This document shows, piece by piece, positions 6,807 through 10,500 of a stretch of 10,500 bases of DNA. The stretch comes from a bacterium. Lineage in GTDB: Bacteria; Zhuqueibacterota; Zhuqueibacteria; Thermofontimicrobiales; Thermofontimicrobiaceae. Below the pieces are notes generated by a model. It did not search any database. It was not told the DNA's origin and saw nothing but the letters and a program-made list of their open reading frames with translations. The stretch is from positions 1 through 10,500 of the forward strand of contig DSAU01000102.1 of the NCBI GenBank assembly GCA_011046315.1. The letters are read 5' to 3'. How positions within the stretch are numbered: the stretch's first letter is position 1; the number at the start of each line of letters is the position of its first letter. Made by a program: the position numbers and the translations under genes.

Positions 6807-7858
6807 TCCTTTCAGCATCAGAAATAAAGAAAATTTTGCAGCATATTTGGGAAATAAAAAGCGATCATACTTTTTTTGATCTGCATACCCATCCGTTTGA
6901 AATTATTTTCCGTAAATTTGACGAGTCTGTTGTATCTTCAGATGGGACATCGACTCAGGGAAAAGTTACGTATGAACCGCCCGCAATCAAAGATGAAAAA
7001 TTAAGGGATAGCGTAATCCACAATCAAATTCGTACATCGCAAACAAGGCCTGAATTTTTATTGGTGTGGTTGAAGAAAAAATACCGCTTTACCGGTGCAT
7101 CAGTTTTTTTGGATCAAATGAAACTGGGCGCTATTGATAAGGCGCTGCTTTTGCCGGTCTGTCCTTCATCTCAGGATTATGAAAAACAGATGAAATCGAT
7201 GATAACACTGTTCAGCGATAAAGCGCATTTTATCTTTGCATGCAGCATACCCAACCAGATTGAAGACAATAAAATTTCTCAATATTTGAAGGAACAGATC
7301 CAGCGGTATCAAGTTCGGGCAGTTAAAATTCATCCTAATATATCTGAAATCAACCTTAAAACGTCACAAGGAATTGAAAGAGTTGAAAGTATCCTCCAGG
7401 CTTGTAACCATCACCGACTACCCGTAGTGATTCATGGGGGACGAAACTTTTTGCTGCCAAACAAACAGGCAGCAGAATTTGCCTGTATTGAAAATTTACA
7501 AAAGATTGATTGGTCGATCACAACGTCTCCCGTAATTATTGCTCATGCTGCGGGATTCGATTATAGCAGTGATGAATTTAGAGACCGGGTTCTACCAATT
7601 TTGAAGACAATGCTTGCTAAACATGTCAATTTAAGCGTTGACATTTCAGCATTGAGCCTTTCGAATTTAGAAACGGTGCTGAATTCTATTTCAGCAGATC
7701 GAATTGTTTTCGGAAGCGATGCTTTATATTACAACATCTGGTCGGAAATTACCTGTTTATATTTTGCACTGCAAAGACAAAAATTCGATATTGAAAAATG
7801 GCTTATCAAAATATTGGCTAAAAATCCTGAAAAAGTACTTCATCAGAATCAGGAGTAA
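6803..7858 (+). CDS. Amidohydrolase-family (Amidohydro_2-like) TIM-barrel hydrolase
   Basis: This is a 351-residue probable metal-dependent hydrolase or decarboxylase. The barrel ligands are visible in order: HxH as DLHTHP (H28, H30), VKIHPN (K175, H177), VVIHGG (H211), VIIAHAAG (H248) and FGSDALY (D306). The set is complete, so it should be active. Between H30 and about residue 110 there is a long insertion or lid with charged residues. No signal peptide is seen. The start codon overlaps the stop of the adenylation gene (ATGA), a strong sign of translational coupling. It may therefore act on the product of the carrier module, for example cleaving an amide or ester, opening or closing a ring, or decarboxylating it. 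The reaction is not predictable from the motifs; the family contains hydrolases, decarboxylases and lactonases. Confidence 0.75.
   Translation: MILSASEIKKILQHIWEIKSDHTFFDLHTHPFEIIFRKFDESVVSSDGTSTQGKVTYEPPAIKDEKLRDSVIHNQIRTSQTRPEFLLVWLKKKYRFTGASVFLDQMKLGAIDKALLLPVCPSSQDYEKQMKSMITLFSDKAHFIFACSIPNQIEDNKISQYLKEQIQRYQVRAVKIHPNISEINLKTSQGIERVESILQACNHHRLPVVIHGGRNFLLPNKQAAEFACIENLQKIDWSITTSPVIIAHAAGFDYSSDEFRDRVLPILKTMLAKHVNLSVDISALSLSNLETVLNSISADRIVFGSDALYYNIWSEITCLYFALQRQKFDIEKWLIKILAKNPEKVLHQNQE
7851..7855 (+). promoter_or_regulatory. Ribosome binding site that supports a TTG start
   Basis: A clean AGGAG lies at the very end of the amidohydrolase gene, just before its TAA. It is 9 bases from the TTG at 7865. 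Sequence resembling a normal N-terminus (MISKIKLTLIQIREAV) begins there, so TTG is the preferred start for the GNAT-like gene. Confidence 0.6.
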
Positions 7859-7864
7859 ACAAAA

Positions 7865-8515
7865 TTGATTTCAAAAATAAAATTGACGCTCATTCAAATT
7901 CGGGAAGCCGTGCGACAGCAGGGTATTTCAGGTTTTTTCTCTAAAATATGTGAAATGATTTATCTCGAACAGGATGTTGTTGTCTGTGTAAAGGATTTGT
8001 CAAATTTTTCCAGCAGCGCGATCGATGGTACAAAATTTGATGTCATGTTTGTAGGAATTGATCGCGAGATCTATCATAAGCTTAAACCGGTTTTCTCATC
8101 TAAAAGTCGTCAGTTAAAAATACAGCAGTATCTTAAAAACGGATATATCGGATTCGCTGCGCTTCGGGATTCACAGGTTATCGGTGATGTATGGGGAATC
8201 ATCAATCACGGCAATGGAGCCGAGGTAAAACATAAAGATTTCCAGTGGTTCGGATTTCAGATAACCGACCACGAAGCTTACATGTTTGATATGTTTATCG
8301 TCGATAATGAAAGAGGAAGCGGACTTGTCAATGATATTTTAAAATTTGCGCTGGGTTCGCTTCGACAAAAAGGATGTCGTCGGGTATTTGGTTCATTCAG
8401 AACAAAAAATTTGCCGGCGCTCTGGATGCATCGGGTGCTGGGTTATCAGGAGCTTTTTCGAGTTCGAACCTGTCGTCTTTTCACATTTCGCTGGTCGAAA
8501 AAATTGAACTCATGA
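7865..8515 (+). CDS. GNAT-like N-acetyltransferase
   Basis: This is a 216-residue protein with a GNAT fold in its C-terminal two thirds. The acyl-CoA-binding motif A is visible as MFIVDNERGSGLVNDIL (143-159), with the pyrophosphate loop R150-G-S-G153. It is followed by NLPALWMHRVLGYQ (182-195), which resembles motif B. Strand-rich sequence at 93-112 (YIGFAALRDSQVIGDVWG) matches the GNAT core sheet. Residues 1-50 are less typical, with a basic amphipathic helix at 1-30. TTG is the chosen start because of the AGGAG 9 bases before it. It follows the amidohydrolase with a 6-base gap. It may move an acetyl group, or the acyl group made by the upstream carrier module, to an amine on a sugar or amino acid. 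The donor is unknown. Confidence 0.65.
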   Translation: MISKIKLTLIQIREAVRQQGISGFFSKICEMIYLEQDVVVCVKDLSNFSSSAIDGTKFDVMFVGIDREIYHKLKPVFSSKSRQLKIQQYLKNGYIGFAALRDSQVIGDVWGIINHGNGAEVKHKDFQWFGFQITDHEAYMFDMFIVDNERGSGLVNDILKFALGSLRQKGCRRVFGSFRTKNLPALWMHRVLGYQELFRVRTCRLFTFRWSKKLNS

Positions 8516-8546
8516 AAATTCACCATTTAAATAGATTAGAAATAAA

Positions 8547-9611
8547 ATGGATTTAATCGAAATTAACCCGGAACAAGATCCTCGTTGGGATCAATTTGTG
8601 AGCCATCATCAATTCGGATGGATTACCCACCTGAGCTCGTGGAAAAAAGTCATCGAAAAAAGTTTTCGCAACGTTCGCGGGAGTTATTTCGCGTTGGTTG
8701 AAAACCAAAACATCATCGCCGGTTTGCCAATTTTTATCGTAAAAAGGTGGCTGTTGGGAAATGAACTTATTAGCATCCCCTTTGGCACGATCAGCGATCC
8801 GCTTGTTTCTGATGATCACCATGCAAAACTGTTATTAGACCATGCATCTCAGTTTGCCAAAAAACAAAAAATCGAACATATTCAAATACGGGCGTTCAAA
8901 GCAGCTCAATATTTAAAAAACGCTGGCGCGCCATTTGAAATTGATGATAGCTATAAACAACACTTTTTGATGTTAGATAAAAGTCTTGATGAATTGAAGT
9001 TGTCCTTTAATCGTCGAAATGTAACAAAGCGCATCCGTCAGTCCGGGAATAGCGATTTGAGTTTGCGCCACGCAACAACAATGACGGATATCGAACAATT
9101 TTATGAGCTATATCTAACAACCAGAAAACGATTTGGTTTGCCGCCTCAACCGCTGCAATTTATCATAAATCTTTGGGAGAGGTTCACTGCTCAGAACCAA
9201 CTGGATTTAATATTAGCAGAATTGAATGATAATATTATCGGCGGTTTGTTATTTTTCAAATATAAGGACCGGATCAATGCGGAAATTATTGCTTATGAGG
9301 AAAGCTACCGCGATCTGCATTTGAGCCAGTTTTTATACTGGCACGCCATTATGATCGCAAAGCATGAAAACTACCAGGTCTTTGATTTCGGTCGAACCTC
9401 GATTTTCAATGAGGGCTTAATGAACTATAAAAATCGTTGGGGAACGCAAACTCATAATCTACCAATTTTCCATTTTTCGTTGACACAGAACAAAAGGCAA
9501 TCATCGCGGGAAAATTTGTTCGTTTACAATTTGGCTCGTTCAATAAGCAAAAAGCTTCCGGCGCCACTGTTTCGCGCCTATGGAAATTTCTTTTATCACC
9601 ATCTGGCGTAA
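8547..9611 (+). CDS. FemAB-like acyl/aminoacyl transferase (second copy)
   Basis: This is a 354-residue paralogue of the FemAB-like protein at 1770-2801. It shares the segment order: ITHLSSWKKVIEKSF (26-40), LISIPFGTISDPL (74-86), RRNVTKRIRQSG (156-167), TTRKRFGLPPQP (191-202), the dyad-like FDFGRTSIFNEGL (279-291) and YKNRWGT (294-300). It differs from the first copy at YKYGASD, which reads IIAYEES here, so donor or acceptor may differ. The ATG at 8547 has only a weak AGA-rich site before it. The gap after the GNAT gene is 31 bases. No signal peptide or membrane segment is seen. It is probably the last intact gene of the operon, since a 101-base gap follows. The biochemical role is unknown; transfer of an aminoacyl or acyl group to an envelope precursor is the family-based guess. 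Confidence 0.78.
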   Translation: MDLIEINPEQDPRWDQFVSHHQFGWITHLSSWKKVIEKSFRNVRGSYFALVENQNIIAGLPIFIVKRWLLGNELISIPFGTISDPLVSDDHHAKLLLDHASQFAKKQKIEHIQIRAFKAAQYLKNAGAPFEIDDSYKQHFLMLDKSLDELKLSFNRRNVTKRIRQSGNSDLSLRHATTMTDIEQFYELYLTTRKRFGLPPQPLQFIINLWERFTAQNQLDLILAELNDNIIGGLLFFKYKDRINAEIIAYEESYRDLHLSQFLYWHAIMIAKHENYQVFDFGRTSIFNEGLMNYKNRWGTQTHNLPIFHFSLTQNKRQSSRENLFVYNLARSISKKLPAPLFRAYGNFFYHHLA

Positions 9612-9712
9612 GATTTTATTAAATGAATTAGATTTTACTGGCGAATGTTATCAAATTGTTTTCTTATAATCGAATCTAAAAATTTATTGTGAATCTCAGA
9701 GCAAATTGAATA
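9612..9712. promoter_or_regulatory. 101-base AT-rich gap with a lone -10-like box
   Basis: This is the longest spacer inside the gene array. It contains TATAAT at 9665-9670 but no matching -35 sequence at a normal distance. No hairpin terminator was seen. It may mark the end of the operon and the start of a separately transcribed FemAB copy, but the support is weak. Confidence 0.25.
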
Positions 9713-10326
9713 ATGTATACGATAGAAAAAATTAACTCTCATGACGATAATAAATGGAACAATTTTATTTTAGCGCATAAAAACGCCAGTATTTATCACC
9801 ATTCTTCGTGGAAAAGCCTTATTGAAACGACTTTCGGTTACGAGTCATTTTATTACATTTTAAAAAATAATAAGAATGAGATAGTAGCAGTGGCGCCATT
9901 CTTCCTGGTAAAGAGCAAACTTACCGGGAAAAGATTCGTCTCTCTACCGTTTTCAGACTTTTCGGACATTTTGGCTTGCAACAACCAGGCAGTAAAAATA
10001 ACATTTGAAGCAGTGATTAAAAGTCTTGAAAATCATAATGTCTCTACTATATTGCTCAAAGTAAAAAAGGAAATTGATAATTTTGACAAGGACAAATTTT
10101 GCATCGATTACCAAAATAAGAATCATATATTAGAACTGTCTCTCCCTCCGGATAAACTGTTCAATAAATTTCTCAAAACCGACATAAAGAGAAATATAAA
10201 GAAATTCAACAGAGTGGCGTAATCGTCAAATTGGCAAAAACTGAAAATGGTGTTAAAATTTTTTATCGTCTTTATGTTATGACACGTAAAAAGCACGGAT
10301 TGCTGCCGCAACCGTACCGATTTTTT
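9713..10326 (+). pseudogene. FemAB-like gene (third copy), frameshifted and truncated
   Basis: The intact reading frame runs from the ATG at 9713 to TAA at 10220-10222 (169 residues). It matches the N-terminal half of the two FemAB-like neighbours, with SIYHHSSWKSLIETTF (26-41) and RFVSLPFSDFSDIL (74-87) typical of the family. After KRNIKKFN the frame is lost. From 10213 another frame resumes the family sequence as SGVIVKLAKTENG, then FYRLYVMTRKKHGLLPQP, which matches the first copy at FYRLNCLTRKKHGLPPQP. A single missing base near 10210 explains this. Family-like sequence stops after YRFF at about 10326, and the resumed frame runs on into unrelated sequence to TGA at 10384-10386. The last 150 or so residues, with the DFG..NEGL acyltransferase part, are missing. 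Hairpin repeats begin about 30 bases later, so an insertion or deletion probably removed the 3' end. Confidence 0.8.
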
Positions 10327-10354
10327 GTAATCGATCACAGGGTGAGTGAATATA

Positions 10355-10370
10355 AACCGCTGAAGCGGTT
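10355..10370. repeat. Palindrome 1 (loop TGAA)
   Basis: AACCGC pairs with GCGGTT around a central TGAA; the T-A of the loop can also pair, giving seven base pairs. It lies in the open tail of the broken FemAB gene. Confidence 0.7.
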
Positions 10371-10397
10371 AAAAGAACTGTTTTGAGATGATTATTT

Positions 10398-10417
10398 CAC
10401 CACAATGAATTGTGGTG
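10398..10417. repeat. Palindrome 2 (loop TGAA)
   Basis: CACCACAA pairs with TTGTGGTG around a central TGAA, nine base pairs if the outer T-A of the loop pairs. The loop is the same as in palindrome 1 but the stem differs. It is not followed by a T-run on either side, so it is not a typical terminator. Confidence 0.75.
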
Positions 10418-10442
10418 TTGTTTCAATGCCTCTTTGAACTAA

Positions 10443-10462
10443 CACCATGATTCATCATGGTG
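10443..10462. repeat. Palindrome 3 (loop TTCA, the reverse complement of TGAA)
   Basis: CACCATGA pairs with TCATGGTG around TTCA. On the minus strand the loop reads TGAA, so this unit is inverted relative to palindromes 1 and 2. Its stem starts with the same CACCA as palindrome 2. Confidence 0.75.
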
Positions 10463-10500
10463 GTTACAGCATTAACGAAACATATCCAAAGCCGTTTTAA

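Larger units (their letters stand above)
10327..10500. mobile_element. REP-like / small mobile-element sequence at the window edge
   Basis: After the FemAB homology ends there is non-coding sequence dominated by three perfect palindromes (10355-10370, 10398-10417, 10443-10462). They are separated by AT-rich spacers of about 27 and 25 bases. This looks like a REP/BIME-type array or the flank of an IS200-like (RAYT) transposase gene. No transposase is in the window, and the right end lies beyond it, so neither the element's borders nor any target duplication can be given. Confidence 0.45.

Noticed and set aside
8512..8556. A 14-codon open frame (MKIHHLNRLEIKWI) between the GNAT and second FemAB genes
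   Set aside because: It is very short, overlaps both neighbours, and has no clear ribosome site; most likely chance.
10201..10222. Programmed ribosomal frameshifting in the third FemAB gene
   Set aside because: No slippery heptamer or downstream structure was seen at the break, and the restored frame loses the rest of the protein soon after, so decay is the simpler explanation.
10123..10338. A minus-strand 71-residue frame opposite the third FemAB copy
   Set aside because: It overlaps the FemAB homology on the plus strand, shows no family features, and is explained as a shadow.
10355..10462. A CRISPR array
   Set aside because: The three palindromes have different stems and no repeated unit of constant sequence; spacers are too few and too AT-rich.

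Overview
This window holds ten closely packed genes on the + strand, followed by a broken eleventh gene and an array of hairpin repeats at the right edge. The content is that of a surface-polysaccharide or envelope-modification locus of a Gram-negative-type environmental bacterium. The DNA is moderately AT-rich and three of the intact genes appear to start with TTG or GTG. No ribosomal or other marker gene is present. The phylum cannot be read from the sequence; something in the FCB/Calditrichota-like range is only a guess.

Layout. Bases 1-227 are a non-coding leader with a terminator-like hairpin and a TATAAT box. Next come a nucleotide-sugar dehydrogenase of the Gfo/Idh/MocA family (228-1301) and, overlapping it, a WbpD-type left-handed beta-helix N-acetyltransferase (1279-1767). 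A FemAB-like acyl/aminoacyl transferase (1770-2801) then overlaps a divergent polysaccharide deacetylase (2791-3741). A carrier-protein module follows: free-standing acyl carrier protein (3774-4022), acyl-CoA dehydrogenase-family flavoprotein (4037-5182) and stand-alone adenylation enzyme (5193-6806). This module is coupled by an ATGA overlap to an amidohydrolase-family TIM-barrel protein (6803-7858), followed by a GNAT-like acetyltransferase (7865-8515) and a second FemAB-like protein (8547-9611). After a 101-base gap lies a third FemAB-like gene (from 9713). It carries a frameshift at about 10210 and loses its 3' half at about 10326. Three perfect palindromes with a common TGAA/TTCA loop (10355-10462) lie just beyond the break and look like a REP or small mobile element.

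How the genes may work together. Gaps between the ten genes run from a 23-base overlap to 32 bases, so they are probably one operon. The first two genes match steps in making acetamido-sugar acids (WbpB/WbpD or WlbA/WlbB style), the deacetylase may edit the glycan, and the FemAB and GNAT proteins are candidate transferases. The carrier-protein module has the same three parts as the proline-to-pyrrole-2-carboxyl loading systems of pyoluteorin, prodigiosin and clorobiocin biosynthesis: adenylation enzyme, carrier protein and flavin desaturase. The inference is that this operon builds a carrier-bound, desaturated (amino)acyl group and attaches it to an envelope sugar or polymer. The substrate is not known from sequence, and the adenylation pocket read by eye gives no clear answer. 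This is the best candidate in the window for an undescribed system.
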